Source: Candidatus Krumholzibacteriota bacterium (GTDB lineage Bacteria > Krumholzibacteriota > Krumholzibacteriia > LZORAL124-64-63). Taken from it: a DNA stretch of 64,000 nucleotides. The DNA lies in the NCBI GenBank assembly GCA_022711765.1, contig JAKLEB010000001.1, positions 1,780,694-1,844,693 of the forward strand, read 5' to 3'. Positions 55,213-64,000 of the stretch are shown one piece after another. Each line of letters opens with the position of its first letter. Position 1 is the stretch's first letter. The notes below the pieces were generated by a model. It did not search any database, had not been told where the DNA came from, and was given only the letters and a program-made list of their open reading frames with translations. Position numbers and translations under genes: made by a program.

Positions 55213-55985
55213 ACGTCCTGGCGCTGCACGGTTTTCTGGGCGACCGCGACGACTGGAACGCCTTCCAGGCCCGCGCGAACTACCGCCTGTCGCAGCTCGA
55301 GTTCGATCGCGCCGACCTGCCTGGCCACGGCGTCGCGCCCGCGCCGGTGCCGGCCGATTTCGACGGCTGGGTCGCGTGGGTGCGCGCGCGCCTGGCGGCG
55401 CGGACGGGGCCGGTCCACCTCGTGGGTTACTCGCTGGGCGGGCGCCTCGCGCTGGCCGCCGCGGCCGCCGAGCGCGGCAGCGGCCGCGTGGCCTCGCTCG
55501 CGGCGTTCGCCGCGTCGCCGGGGCTCGCCGATCCCGCCGAGCGCAGCGCGCGCCTCGCCGCCGACCGCAGGCTCGCCGACACGCTCGAGCGCGACGGCCT
55601 CGCCGAGTTCCTGCGCGGCTGGTACGCGCAGGCGCTGTTCGCGCCGGCCGTCGAGACCGTGGGCCGCGAGCGCCTGATCGCGCGCCGCTCGCTCGGCGAG
55701 GCGGCGTCACTCGCCGCCGCGCTGCGCACGGCGAGCCAGGGCGCGATGCCCGACCTGAGGTCGCGGCTCGCGAGCCTCGACGTGCCTGCGCTCGTCCTCG
55801 CCGGCGACCGCGATCACCGGTACCTGGGAATCGGCGCCGAGACCGCGGTCGTTGTCCCGCGCGGTCGGTTCGTCGCGGTCTCCGACGCCGGCCATAGCTT
55901 GTTGCTCGAGGCCCCCGAGCGCTGCGCCGACCTCTGGTGCGTCTTCCTCGAGAGCACGGTCCAACCGAAAGGCCCCTCGACATGA
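55209..55985 (+). CDS. menH: SHCHC synthase, alpha/beta hydrolase
   Basis: This 258-residue alpha/beta hydrolase eliminates pyruvate from [20 protein letters not shown] starts the fold, with the nucleophile Ser in GYSLGGR, Asp in LAGDRDHRY and His in [15 protein letters not shown] 55209 overlaps the menD stop. Position between menD and menB and the complete triad make MenH much more likely than an unrelated hydrolase. Confidence 0.9.
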   Translation: MNVLALHGFLGDRDDWNAFQARANYRLSQLEFDRADLPGHGVAPAPVPADFDGWVAWVRARLAARTGPVHLVGYSLGGRLALAAAAAERGSGRVASLAAFAASPGLADPAERSARLAADRRLADTLERDGLAEFLRGWYAQALFAPAVETVGRERLIARRSLGEAASLAAALRTASQGAMPDLRSRLASLDVPALVLAGDRDHRYLGIGAETAVVVPRGRFVAVSDAGHSLLLEAPERCADLWCVFLESTVQPKGPST

Positions 55986-56821
55986 GCGACATCCGCTGGC
56001 AAGCCGCCGCCGCGTTCACCGACATCCGCTACGAGACCGGCGTCGCGGGAAGCGAAGCCGCGAGCATCGCCAAGATCACGATCTGCCGGCCCGAGGTCCG
56101 CAACGCGTTCCGGCCGCTCACCGTGCAGGAGCTGCGCCGGGCGCTCGACCTAGCGCGCGAGGACCCCGCGATCGGCGTCGTGATCCTGACCGGCGAGGGC
56201 GACCAGGCGTTCTGCAGCGGCGGCGACCAGAGGATCCGCGGCGACGCGGGCTACGTCGACGAGGCGGGCGTCCACCGCCTCAACGTCCTCGACCTGCAGC
56301 GCGAGATACGCGCGTGCCCGAAGCCGGTCGTGGCGATGGTCGCCGGCTACGCGATCGGCGGCGGCCACGTGCTGCATCTCGTCTGCGACCTCACGATCGC
56401 CGCCGACAACGCGCGCTTCGGCCAGACGGGCCCGAAGGTCGGCAGCTTCGACGGCGGCTTCGGCTCGAGCTACCTCGCGCGCGTGGTCGGCCAGAAGAAG
56501 GCTCGCGAGATCTGGTTCCTCTGCCGCCAGTACGACGCCGCGCAGGCGCTCGCGATGGGCCTCGTGAACGCGGTCGTGCCGCTCGCGCAGCTCGAGGCCG
56601 AGACCGTCCAGTGGTGCCGCGAGATGCTCGCCCACTCGCCGCTCGCGCTGCGCTGCCTCAAGTCGGCGCTCAACGCGGACTGCGACGGCCAGGTCGGCCT
56701 GCAGGAACTCGCCGGCAACGCCACCCTGCTCTATTACATGACCGCCGAGGGGCAGGAGGGTCGCGACGCGTTCGTCGAGAAGCGGCGACCGGACTTCGGC
56801 AAGTTCCCGAGGCGGCCATGA
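55982..56821 (+). CDS. menB: 1,4-dihydroxy-2-naphthoyl-CoA synthase
   Basis: This 279-residue crotonase-fold enzyme closes the naphthoquinol ring from o-succinylbenzoyl-CoA. Signatures are [27 protein letters not shown] (oxyanion hole), [37 protein letters not shown] and the C-terminal [17 protein letters not shown] 55982 overlaps the menH stop, and the TGA overlaps the menC ATG. Confidence 0.95.
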   Translation: MSDIRWQAAAAFTDIRYETGVAGSEAASIAKITICRPEVRNAFRPLTVQELRRALDLAREDPAIGVVILTGEGDQAFCSGGDQRIRGDAGYVDEAGVHRLNVLDLQREIRACPKPVVAMVAGYAIGGGHVLHLVCDLTIAADNARFGQTGPKVGSFDGGFGSSYLARVVGQKKAREIWFLCRQYDAAQALAMGLVNAVVPLAQLEAETVQWCREMLAHSPLALRCLKSALNADCDGQVGLQELAGNATLLYYMTAEGQEGRDAFVEKRRPDFGKFPRRP

Positions 56822-57825
56822 AGCTCGCGTGGCGGATCGTGCGGTGGCCGGTCGAGCTGCCGCTTCAAGTCGGTGGTCGCGAGGTGACCGAGCGGGTCGT
56901 CCTGGAGCTGCGGCTCGAGGACGCGCGGGGCCGGACCGGCGGCGGCGAGGCGGCGCCCCTACCGGGGCTCCACGTCGAGCACGTGGACAGCCTGCCCGCA
57001 CTGCTGCCGGCGGCGCGACGGCTGCTCGCGGACGCCATCGCCGCGGGCCCCACCGGCTACCCTGACCTCCTGTCCTCGCTCGCCGCACTCGAGGCCTGGC
57101 GCGCGCTGCCGCCGAGCCTGCGCTGCGGGCTCGAGGGAGCGACGCTCGACCTGCTCGCGGCCGGCGGCGAGCCGGCGGCGTTGCTCGGCCTTCCGGTCGG
57201 CGACGTGTCGCCGGCGTGCTTCCTGTCCGATGGGACGGTCGCGGACATCACCGCCGAGCTCGCCGGCCGTGGCTGCCTCAAGGCGAAGGTCGGCCGGGAT
57301 GACCGGCAGCGCGAGGTCGCCAGGCTGCGCGAGCTGCGGCACGCGCTCGGCGATGCGGCGGAGCTCCGGCTCGACGCCAACCGCGCGTTCACGCTCGACG
57401 AGGCGCTCGCGTTCGCGGACGCGGTGCGCGATCTGCATCCCCGCTGGATCGAGGAACCGCTGCGCGACCCGCGCGAGCTGCCTGCGTTCGCGACGCGCAG
57501 CGGGCTCGCGGTCGCGCTCGACGAGACGCTGCGAGAGCCGGACGGCGCCGACTTCGCGATCGCGGATGGCGTCGTGGCGTGGGTACTCAAGCCGGCGTTG
57601 TTCGGCGTCCACGGCACGCTCGAGGCGTTCCGGCGAGCGGCGGCAGCGCCCGGCCGGCCGGTCTGCGTGGTCAGCTCGAGCTTCGAGGGCCCGCGTGGGC
57701 TCACGCTGCTCGGCGTGCTCGCCCGCTGCGCGCCGGGTCGACCGGCGCCCGGACTCGGCACGGCGCGGTGGCTGGGCACGGCGCTCGTCGAATCCTGGAC
57801 GGAGTTCGATGAAGCCGCGTCCTGA
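56818..57825 (+). CDS. menC: o-Succinylbenzoate synthase
   Basis: This 335-residue enolase-superfamily dehydratase turns SHCHC into o-succinylbenzoate. The catalytic KxK is in CLKAKVGRD, the metal ligands are in [15 protein letters not shown] and ALDETL, and the second Lys is in WVLKPALFG. The N-terminal capping domain is intact. The end overlaps the menE start by 17 bases. In the biochemical order MenC acts before MenE and MenB; gene order does not follow it. Confidence 0.9.
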   Translation: MKLAWRIVRWPVELPLQVGGREVTERVVLELRLEDARGRTGGGEAAPLPGLHVEHVDSLPALLPAARRLLADAIAAGPTGYPDLLSSLAALEAWRALPPSLRCGLEGATLDLLAAGGEPAALLGLPVGDVSPACFLSDGTVADITAELAGRGCLKAKVGRDDRQREVARLRELRHALGDAAELRLDANRAFTLDEALAFADAVRDLHPRWIEEPLRDPRELPAFATRSGLAVALDETLREPDGADFAIADGVVAWVLKPALFGVHGTLEAFRRAAAAPGRPVCVVSSSFEGPRGLTLLGVLARCAPGRPAPGLGTARWLGTALVESWTEFDEAAS

Positions 57826-59149
57826 CCGCTGGCTCGCGTCGCTCGCGGAACGTCCCGGCGATCCGTTCTGGATCGAGGCGACTCGCACGGTGACGCGCGG
57901 CGAGCTGGCCGGGCTCGTCGACGACTTCGCTTCACGGGTGCGCGCGGCCGGGTGGCAGGCCGGCGACCGTCTCGCGGTCGAACCGCACGCCTGCCTCGAC
58001 ACCGTCGTGCTCGTGCTTGCGGCGCTGCGGGCGGAGTTGTCGGTGCTGCTTCTCCCGCTGCGCGAGCCAGCGACGATCCAGGACAAGCTCGTCGCGGACG
58101 CTGGCGCACGTCGGTCGTGGCCCGAGGGACCGGCAGCGTTCGCCGCCGTGCGCTGGCCCGGCGCGCTCTGGGTGCGCAGTTCGGGGTCGCTCGGCCGACC
58201 GCGCTGGATCGTCCACACGACGGCGTCGCTGATCGCCGGGGCGACGGCCGTCGCCCAGCGGCTCGCGTTCGGCCCCGGCGCGCGGTGGCGCGTGTCATTG
58301 CCGCTCGACCACGTCGGCGGCGTGTCGCTCATCTTCCGCGCGCTCGCGGGCGGCGGCGCGCTCGCGGCAGGCGACGGCGTGACGCTGCCGGGCGAAACGC
58401 ACCGCTCGCTGGTCGCGACGCAGCTGCGCCGGCTGCTCGCCGGCGGGCACGCGAGCGAGCTGCACCCGCTGCAATGCCTGCTGCTCGGCGGCGGCCCGCT
58501 TGCGAAGGCGCTCCGCCGCGAGTCGCTCGCCGTGGGCCTGCCGCTGGTCGTTTCGTACGGATTGAGCGAGACCGCCGCGGCGGTCGCGACGAGCGCGCTC
58601 GACGAGGAGCCGGCGTCGCTCTGCCGCGCGGACTACGCGGGGCGCGCGCTCTGGCCGGACGCGGTCACGGTCGACGCAAGCGGTGGCATCCAGGTCGGCG
58701 GTCCGTCGCTCTGCGCCGCGATCGCCGGTGACGACGGAGTCGCCTCGCCGCTCGACCTCGTGGACGGCCGGCTTTCGACGGGCGACCTCGGCCGGCTCGA
58801 CGGCGACGAGCTGTACGTCGCCGGCCGGCGTGACAACGTCATGATCTCCGGCGGCGAGAAGCTCGGGAGCGAGGAGCTCGAGGCGGCGCTGAGCGAGCTC
58901 GAGGGCGTCGAGGACGTGATCGTGGTGCCCGTCGAGGACGCGGAGTACGGCCAGCGGCCGGTCGCGTTCGTGCGGTGGGCGGCGGGGTGCGCGCGATCGG
59001 CCGCGACCGTACGCGAGGAGCTGGCCGGGCGGATCGCGGGGTGGAAGCTGCCGGTCGCGGTCTGGGAGCTGCCGGGCGGCCCGGGGCTGAAGGCCGATCG
59101 GTCCGCGCTGCGCGCGCTCGCGGCGAGGCTGTCCGGCGAGCGACGCTGA
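57809..59149 (+). CDS. menE: o-Succinylbenzoate-CoA ligase
   Basis: This 446-residue AMP-forming acyl-CoA synthetase activates o-succinylbenzoate. Motifs are the P-loop VRSSGSLGRPRW (a shortened SSGTTGxPK), LPLDHVGGVSLIFRAL, VSYGLSETAAAVATSA, LSTGDLGRLDGDELYVAGRRDNVMISGGEK (in consecutive stretches) and the C-terminal catalytic Lys in GPGLKADRSALR. It is shorter than general ligases, as MenE usually is. Last gene of the rightward operon; menA and menG are not in the window. Confidence 0.9.
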   Translation: MKPRPDRWLASLAERPGDPFWIEATRTVTRGELAGLVDDFASRVRAAGWQAGDRLAVEPHACLDTVVLVLAALRAELSVLLLPLREPATIQDKLVADAGARRSWPEGPAAFAAVRWPGALWVRSSGSLGRPRWIVHTTASLIAGATAVAQRLAFGPGARWRVSLPLDHVGGVSLIFRALAGGGALAAGDGVTLPGETHRSLVATQLRRLLAGGHASELHPLQCLLLGGGPLAKALRRESLAVGLPLVVSYGLSETAAAVATSALDEEPASLCRADYAGRALWPDAVTVDASGGIQVGGPSLCAAIAGDDGVASPLDLVDGRLSTGDLGRLDGDELYVAGRRDNVMISGGEKLGSEELEAALSELEGVEDVIVVPVEDAEYGQRPVAFVRWAAGCARSAATVREELAGRIAGWKLPVAVWELPGGPGLKADRSALRALAARLSGERR

Positions 59150-59203
59150 CCGGTGTCGACCGGCGCCGGCCCCGGGGCCCACGCCTCGCCGGCCGGCCTT
59201 CCG

Positions 59204-59614
59204 TCAACTCCCCGTGAGCGTCGCAATGTTCCGCCTGACCCCGAACGGCAGCGGCACCGGCCGGCCGCCCATCTTCTCCACCGCGACGTGGACCGTCTGC
59301 GCCCGCGCGACCTCGGCGCCGTCCTCGCTGCGGAACACGTAGCCGAGCGTGAACGACGTCTTGCCCTCGCGCACCACCGAGATCTCGATCGCCAGGGTCA
59401 TCCCGACGCGGATCGGCGCGAGATAGTCCGCCTCGCAGTGCGCGATCGGCAGAAGCGGTCCGCCGCCTTCGAGCCGGGGACCTAGCGGCGCGCCGAGGTG
59501 GTCGATCAGGGCCTCGTAGGCGTCCTGGGCGAGCTCGAAGAGGCGCGGGTAGAAGATCACGCCGGCGGCGTCGGAGTGGCGCAGGCGCACGGGCAGTCGG
59601 CACGTCCAGGGCAC
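59204..59614 (-). CDS. menI: Hotdog-fold acyl-CoA thioesterase, probable DHNA-CoA thioesterase
   Basis: This 136-residue 4-hydroxybenzoyl-CoA thioesterase-type protein has the active-site helix RHSDAAGVIFYPRLFELAQDAYE with the catalytic Asp (D of SDAAG), followed by the five-stranded sheet (HCEADYLAPIRVGMTLAIEI, TLGYVFRSEDG, AQTVHVAVEK). GTG 59614 gives the standard length; upstream in-frame residues are not conserved. It converges on menE 54 bases away, and MenI is the one enzyme of the pathway otherwise missing from this block, so hydrolysis of 1,4-dihydroxy-2-naphthoyl-CoA is the likely role. Substrate assignment rests on context. Confidence 0.72.
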   Translation of the reverse strand: MPWTCRLPVRLRHSDAAGVIFYPRLFELAQDAYEALIDHLGAPLGPRLEGGGPLLPIAHCEADYLAPIRVGMTLAIEISVVREGKTSFTLGYVFRSEDGAEVARAQTVHVAVEKMGGRPVPLPFGVRRNIATLTGS

Positions 59615-59710
59615 GGTCGATCCTTTCGTGGGAGAGGTCGGACTGGCCGACACGATACACGTTCGCCGCCGCCCTGTCTCGCCCTGCACGCAGCGACTGG
59701 GTTGTCGTGC

Positions 59711-59989
59711 TCAGGAGTGCATGAATCCCGTGGCCCTGAACATGCCGACGATGCCCACCCCCACCCAGAAGACGTTCAGGAGCGTATACGCCCGGTCCTG
59801 CTTGATGATCGCGCACCACGAGAGCAGGACCGCGTCGATGGTGTTGAATGTCCAGACGAAGAGGAAGGGACTCTGGGGACCGAGCCAGCTGACCAAAGAG
59901 AAACTGAAGATCCTCATCAGCACGCCGGTCATCTCGATGGCTCGGATGTTCCGCGTCACGACGGCGTTCAACTGGATCAGCAGGTCCAT
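59711..59989 (-). CDS. Small integral membrane protein of unknown function
   Basis: This 92-residue protein has about three membrane segments: around 20-40 (TGVLMRIFSFSLVSWLGPQS), 41-60 (FLFVWTFNTIDAVLLSWCAI) and 70-88 (LLNVFWVGVGIVGMF). No family is recognised with confidence. Codon use is slightly more AT-rich than its neighbours, though the ATG with GGAG just upstream looks genuine. It stands alone between menI and the CHRD gene. Confidence 0.6.
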   Translation of the reverse strand: MDLLIQLNAVVTRNIRAIEMTGVLMRIFSFSLVSWLGPQSPFLFVWTFNTIDAVLLSWCAIIKQDRAYTLLNVFWVGVGIVGMFRATGFMHS

Positions 59990-60155
59990 CGCGCGACTCC
60001 ATGCGTTCCTGTCTGGATATCAGCAGCGGGGTATAAAGCAATCGACCCGGTCGCCGGATCCGTACGGAAACGACGACCGGGCGAGGAGCCCGTCGGAGCG
60101 TACCCCAAGGGGGGATGGCTATCAGCCATCGCCAGCAGAAGCAACGGCGGGCAAT

Positions 60156-60617
60156 TCATCGAAAAATTGTCCTGATCGCCGACCAGCTCGCCGCCGCTGT
60201 GGGTGACGACGTCGCCGCGACCCAGCCGCCGATCTCGCCGCCCGGATACTCGTCGCTGTGAATGGTCACGTAGAGGTTGCCGGCGACCAGCTGCCCGACG
60301 AGCACGGCCGGGATGTCCCAGGTCCCGATCTTCGGCGTGCCAAGCGGCAGGTCGTGGACGATGCGTCCGAGTTCCCCCGGGGGCGCGTTGTGGATGTGCG
60401 CCAGGATCTCGACGCCGACCAGCCCAGCGTAGGTGATCTCGTACGCGACCTGCGCCTGCGCGTCGTCGAGCACCAACCGCGCGAACCCGGTGGCCGGCGA
60501 GTCGGTGCCCATGGCGGGGCCGTCGAGATCGCCCTCGAAGACTGTCGCGGCGACGACGACGGCGGGTAACCAGCACGCCAGCACGACCAGGGAACTCACG
60601 AATCGGCTCGAACGCAT
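60156..60617 (-). CDS. Exported CHRD-domain protein
   Basis: This 153-residue protein has a signal peptide (about residues 1-23, VVLACWLPAVVVAA) and one CHRD domain. The domain contains VFEGDLDGPAMGTDSPATG, ARLVLDDAQAQVAYEITYAGL, LAHIHNAPPGELG and YVTIHSDEYPGGEIGGW. CHRD domains occur in chordin and in many bacterial exoproteins; their function is unclear. After GGEIGGW the tail (VAATSSPTAAASW...) lacks the usual ending, so a small frame disturbance near the 3' end is possible. Confidence 0.78.
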   Translation of the reverse strand: MRSSRFVSSLVVLACWLPAVVVAATVFEGDLDGPAMGTDSPATGFARLVLDDAQAQVAYEITYAGLVGVEILAHIHNAPPGELGRIVHDLPLGTPKIGTWDIPAVLVGQLVAGNLYVTIHSDEYPGGEIGGWVAATSSPTAAASWSAIRTIFR

Positions 60618-60652
60618 CGATCGACCTCCGTAGCCGCGGTATCTTCACGGCG

Positions 60653-61291
60653 TCACTTGAGCAGCTTGAACGCGTGCGCCCACTCGTTGCGCAGGAAGCC
60701 CGGGATGCACCAGAGCATGCACAGAGGCTCGATGGCCCGCGCGGCCACGGCGCGACCCATGTCGGCAGCCTCCCAGCCGAACTGGTCGAGGATGCGGGTC
60801 ACCACGAGCTTCGCGTCCGCGTCGTCGCCGCAGATGAACATGGTCGGTTTGCCGCCCGCGAAATGCGGGTCCACCATGAACGCATTGCCCACGCTGCTGA
60901 ACGCCTTCACGAGTCGCGCCTGCGGAAACTCGCGCTGCAACCGCTCGAGCAGCGAGTCCTCCAGGGTCGTGAAGAACTTCAGCACCCCGTCCTCGGGCGG
61001 CGCGTCGGCGATCGGATTCGTGGTATCGACGACCGTCTTGCCGGCGAGGTTCGCGGCGCCGGCCAGGTGCAGGACGTCGGCCGCCGCCGTGCCCTTGACC
61101 GAGAGAACGACGACCTCGCCGAACTGGGCGGCCTCGGCGAAGGAGCCAGCCGTCGCGCCCGCGTGCTCATCGACCCAGCCCGCCAGCTTCGCGGACTCGC
61201 GCGTGCCGAACTTGACCGAGTGGCCATACTTGTGGAAACCGCCGGCGAGGGCGCGGGCGACGTCACCGGATCCGAGGATACCGATCTTCAT
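60653..61291 (-). CDS. NADPH-dependent F420 reductase-like oxidoreductase
   Basis: This 212-residue Rossmann-fold protein has KIGILGSGDVARALAGGF (NADP-binding GxGxxA/G pattern), FGTRESAK, VVLSVKGTAA, VVDTTNPI and KAFSSVGNAFMVDPHF. It belongs to the F420-NADP reductase-like group (coenzyme F420 oxidoreductase fold), many members of which act on other substrates; no F420 synthesis genes are in view. ATG 61291 is chosen because the fold begins there and GGAGG lies upstream; the frame is open 21 codons more. Confidence 0.82.
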   Translation of the reverse strand: MKIGILGSGDVARALAGGFHKYGHSVKFGTRESAKLAGWVDEHAGATAGSFAEAAQFGEVVVLSVKGTAAADVLHLAGAANLAGKTVVDTTNPIADAPPEDGVLKFFTTLEDSLLERLQREFPQARLVKAFSSVGNAFMVDPHFAGGKPTMFICGDDADAKLVVTRILDQFGWEAADMGRAVAARAIEPLCMLWCIPGFLRNEWAHAFKLLK

Positions 61292-61588
61292 GTGGGGGGC
61301 CTCCGAGGAGATTACCGAGGGCGTTAGTCGATTCCGGCGGTCGCCGTCGAACAAGAAAATTCAGAATCCCCAACGCCCGTTTGCTCGTATCCAAGACTAA
61401 TATACTTGTCTTTCTCTCGCCGCCGAGTACCATGTCCCCCGACGCCAGTGAAAACGCGTCGAGATCTTCTTCGCCGTGAGCGCAGCCTGCAGTCGCAACT
61501 TCCGGGATCGGCGAACGTGTCGGCGGGCGCAGTGCGCGCGTGATCGCTCGGTCAGAGACTGGATGTCGAATTCAGCAGGCGGGTCGTG
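61292..61588. other. Divergent intergenic region
   Basis: The region holds the divergent starts of the F420-like oxidoreductase and the membrane phosphoesterase. An AT-rich patch (about 61355-61420, including TAATATAC) stands out and probably carries promoters, but no pair of boxes is well spaced. No RNA gene or small ORF is convincing. Confidence 0.4.
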
Positions 61589-63112
61589 ATGAGCGCTTCT
61601 CGGGACGTGACCTCGCTGGATGCCTGGGCGCCGGACGACGAGACGCTGCTGCAGGCGCTCCAGAGCCGCCCGCCGCGCCGCATCCTCCTCGCGAGCGACC
61701 TCCACCTCGGCCCCGGCCATCCCGGCGCCGACGGCGTCTACGACCACAGCGAGAATTTTTTCGCCGGCGAGGCGTTCAGCAACTGGCTCCGTCGCTTCGC
61801 GCAGGAGGCGCCGGGCGCGCCGGGCACGCTGCTCGTGCTCGACGGCGACACCTTCGACTTCGTGCGCCTCGGTCTCGCGCCGCGCGACCGCGATTACGAC
61901 GCGTGGTCGCGGCGCCTGGCGAGCCTGGGAGTCGCGCTCGACGCGGACGCGCTGCGGCGCGCGGTCGACGGCTCGGACCGGCGCTACGGGCTGGGCAGCG
62001 AGGAGTTCAAGGCCGTCTGGAAGCTCGACCGTGTCCTGGACGGCCACCCCGAATTCCTCGCGGCCCTGCGCGAATGGGTTGGCGCCGGCGGCCGGCTGCT
62101 CGTCCTCAAGGGCAACCATGACCTCGAGATGCACTGGCCGCGCGTGCGCCACGCGCTGCGCCAACGGATCTGCGACGGCCTGTCCGACCCGGATGAGGCG
62201 GCGCGGCGCATCGCGTTCGTGGACGACCGGATCATCGTCGCGAACCTGATGATCGAGCACGGCCACGAGCACGAGCCGATGACGGCGGTCCGCGGGCCGG
62301 CGGTCCTCGGCCGCGACCGCCCGCAGCTCCGCTATCCCCTCGGGAGCTTCCTCAACCGCTACCTCATCAACGCGCTCGAGCGCATCAACCCGTTCCTCGA
62401 CAACCTCAAGCCGGTCGACGAAGCGCTGCTCGCGATCCTCCGCCGGCGCCCGGTCCACGTGGTCAAGCTCTACGTCCGCGGCTGGAAGTTCGTGAAGCGC
62501 GCGCTCGCCATGCGGCGGTTCGGCGACGGCCCGACGTGGAGCATCCTGGCGGGCCTGGTGCTGCCGCCGCTCACCGTGCTGTTGATCGCGTTCTTCGTGT
62601 GGCGGCCGGAGGCGTGGCAGGCGGTCGCGCGCGCCGTGCCCTGGCTCGCCCGGCCGTCGGTCGCGGTGAGCGGCGGCATCCTCGGCGTGCTGTCGCCCGT
62701 GCTCTTGCCCTACCTGATCGGCGCCGGGCTCGAGATCGTGCGCAGCCTGAGGCCGCGCCGACCGCTCGACGAACTCGCCGCCGCCGCGCGGAAGCAGCTC
62801 GCGGAGTGGTCCGCGGTCTCGCCTCCCTGGCGGCGGCTGTACAGCGTCATGGGCCACACGCACCGCCAGGATGTCCACGCATTCCCGCTCGGGGAACGCG
62901 AGGGATACTACCTGAACACCGGGACCTGGATCCCGCTCTGGTCCCGCGAGCGTCCCGATCTCGCCGGCCGCGTCTTCTACAGCTTCCTGCAGCTCGACCT
63001 GCAGGACGACGGCGAATATCGCCACCGGAGCCTGATCTGGGACGACCAGGCCGGCGCGCCGCGGCAGGCGATCATTCTCCGCTCCCCCGACGAGGAGTCG
63101 CCCGATGCCTGA
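61589..63112 (+). CDS. Membrane-associated calcineurin-like phosphoesterase
   Basis: This 507-residue protein has a metallophosphoesterase domain: LLASDLHLGPGH at about 33-44, LDGDTFDFVRLG, LKGNHDLEMHW, IEHGHEHEP and the late MGHTHRQDVH. Inserted before the last motif are two membrane segments: WSILAGLVLPPLTVLLIAFF and a second around GGILGVLSPVLLPYLIGAG. The opening resembles UDP-2,3-diacylglucosamine hydrolase (LpxH-like) enzymes, but the membrane insertion makes a lipid-headgroup or other membrane substrate only a suggestion. ATG 61589 is preferred over the GTG one codon earlier. It overlaps the next gene by 8 bases. Confidence 0.83.
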   Translation: MSASRDVTSLDAWAPDDETLLQALQSRPPRRILLASDLHLGPGHPGADGVYDHSENFFAGEAFSNWLRRFAQEAPGAPGTLLVLDGDTFDFVRLGLAPRDRDYDAWSRRLASLGVALDADALRRAVDGSDRRYGLGSEEFKAVWKLDRVLDGHPEFLAALREWVGAGGRLLVLKGNHDLEMHWPRVRHALRQRICDGLSDPDEAARRIAFVDDRIIVANLMIEHGHEHEPMTAVRGPAVLGRDRPQLRYPLGSFLNRYLINALERINPFLDNLKPVDEALLAILRRRPVHVVKLYVRGWKFVKRALAMRRFGDGPTWSILAGLVLPPLTVLLIAFFVWRPEAWQAVARAVPWLARPSVAVSGGILGVLSPVLLPYLIGAGLEIVRSLRPRRPLDELAAAARKQLAEWSAVSPPWRRLYSVMGHTHRQDVHAFPLGEREGYYLNTGTWIPLWSRERPDLAGRVFYSFLQLDLQDDGEYRHRSLIWDDQAGAPRQAIILRSPDEESPDA

Positions 63113-64000
63113 GTCGATCGACCGTCCGCTCCTGCCCGAGGAGCGCCGCCTGCGTCTGCTGCTCCGGATCCTCGCCATCGCGTTCACGCTCGCGATCTTC
63201 GCGTATCTCCTGCCGGCGCTGGTCGGCGGCTGGCGACCGGCCTGGCTGCAGTTGCCGTTCGTCACGAACTCGGTCGTCAAGATCGCGACCCTCGGCCTGC
63301 TCGCGTTCGTCGCCTCGGGCGACGTCCGCCGGTTTCGCGCGCTGGTGCTCATCCTGATCTGGGCGCACGCCGTCAGCGAACTCGCGATGGTCGCCTGCCT
63401 GATCTGGGCCGACCTCGCCGCGCCGCTCTGGCAGGCTCACCTCGGGATGTCGATGACGGCGACGCTCTGGGGCGCCATGGCCCTGGACGGCGTGATCCTC
63501 GTGCTGTTGATCGGCGCGTTCACGGCCGCCGACCGCGCCCATTACGAGCTGCACTACCTGTCGCCGCTCGAATTCCGCTCGCTGTGCGCGCTCGCCGACG
63601 TGGTCGTCGAGGGGCGCGACGAGCGGATCACGCCCGAGGACATCGCCCGCAACGTCGACCGCTACCTCGGCAGCTTCCGCGCCCGGCGCAAGTGGCTCAC
63701 CAAGCTCGCGCTCACCGGACTCGAGCTCTATCCCCTGTTGAGCTGGCTCGCCCCCCTCTCCTACCAGCACCGCGAGGAGCGCGCCGCGTTCGTGCGCCGC
63801 TGCCTCTACCAGGACGTCGACCGCCGCCTGCTGCCCGCGTGGTTCCGCACGCTGGTCCAGGGCATGTCGCGGCTCGCCAACCAGCTCACCTATCTCGGGT
63901 ACTACAACGACCCGCGCACGTTCGAGTCCGTCGGCTACACGCCGTTCCTCTCGCGGCCGGACACCCCGGCGCGCCTCGCCCAGGACCCGCCCCCGCCGCG
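63105..64000 (+). CDS. Multi-pass membrane protein, 3' end cut by window edge; may be N-terminus of a GMC-type oxidoreductase
   Basis: The frame stays open from ATG 63105 to the window edge, 298 codons. There are four membrane helices in the first 150 residues (LLLRILAIAFTLAIFAYLLPALV; ATLGLLAFVA; LVLILIWAHAVSELAMVACLIWA; MSMTATLWGAMALDGVILVLLIG). A soluble helical part follows (LSPLEFRSLCALADVVVEGR ... LTYLGYYNDPRTFESVGYTP). That last part resembles the gluconate-2-dehydrogenase-subunit-3-like segment found ahead of GMC flavin oxidoreductases, so the missing part may be a flavoenzyme. It overlaps the phosphoesterase gene and is probably co-transcribed. Confidence 0.65.
   Translation, partial: MPESIDRPLLPEERRLRLLLRILAIAFTLAIFAYLLPALVGGWRPAWLQLPFVTNSVVKIATLGLLAFVASGDVRRFRALVLILIWAHAVSELAMVACLIWADLAAPLWQAHLGMSMTATLWGAMALDGVILVLLIGAFTAADRAHYELHYLSPLEFRSLCALADVVVEGRDERITPEDIARNVDRYLGSFRARRKWLTKLALTGLELYPLLSWLAPLSYQHREERAAFVRRCLYQDVDRRLLPAWFRTLVQGMSRLANQLTYLGYYNDPRTFESVGYTPFLSRPDTPARLAQDPPPP

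Noticed and set aside
1..64000. CRISPR array, prophage, insertion sequence or integron
   Set aside because: No regularly spaced repeats, transposase, integrase or phage structural genes were found on either strand.

Overview
The window is GC-rich, densely coding bacterial DNA with almost no empty sequence; no stretch over about 300 bases lacks a gene. The cell is Gram-negative: there is a TonB-dependent receptor, an outer-membrane beta-barrel protein and a lipoprotein. It makes menaquinone. Five secreted proteins end in the same FlgD/T9SS-like C-terminal domain (NPFNPRTT-type motif). That domain, FG-GAP and RCC1 propellers, a kinase-TPR protein and high GC together suggest an uncultured lineage of the FCB group (Eisenbacteria- or Krumholzibacteriota-like). 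This placement is inference; there is no rRNA or tRNA gene in the window.
Layout: 1-1813, a secreted RCC1-propeller protein cut by the left edge. 2029-12837, a [NiFe]-hydrogenase locus: hypA-B-F-C-D-E, a His-rich nickel permease, the large and then the small hydrogenase subunit, and a chemoreceptor overlapping the small-subunit gene, closed by a 32-bp perfect-palindrome terminator. The large subunit stops exactly at the last His of the L2 motif, so it needs no maturation peptidase, and none is encoded. 12949-18305, an FG-GAP secreted protein, a beta-helix lipoprotein and a TonB receptor. 18307-31000, an ABC exporter, a peroxiredoxin whose peroxidatic residue is encoded by in-frame TGA with a SECIS-like hairpin (a selenoprotein), an aminotransferase, a methyltransferase, a phosphoesterase, an MFS transporter, a HerA-like ATPase and a large secreted FG-GAP protein. 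31073-34242, a Ser/Thr kinase with TPRs and a convergent beta-barrel protein. 34398-39109, a nitric-oxide detoxification module: quinol NO reductase, YtfE/RIC repair protein and divergent NorR, with a sigma-54 promoter between. 39120-43248, two secreted proteins with sorting domains, one a subtilase lacking its oxyanion Asn. 43491-48093, a leftward Lrp-metY-thrC-thrB2 set for the homoserine branch to methionine and threonine. 48217-50205, a hybrid histidine kinase. 50309-59149, a tightly overlapping operon tetR-DAHP synthase-menF-D-H-B-C-E with a tandem palindromic operator, faced by a MenI-like thioesterase. 59711-64000, small membrane and CHRD proteins, an F420-type oxidoreductase, a membrane phosphoesterase and a membrane protein cut by the right edge.
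Together the respiratory genes outline an anaerobic or microaerobic menaquinone-based metabolism: periplasmic H2 oxidation (or H2 sensing), quinol-driven NO reduction, a peroxide-scavenging selenoprotein and dedicated menaquinone supply. Two parts merit attention first: the selenocysteine peroxiredoxin, and the exported hydrogenase with no C-terminal extension co-transcribed with a chemoreceptor.
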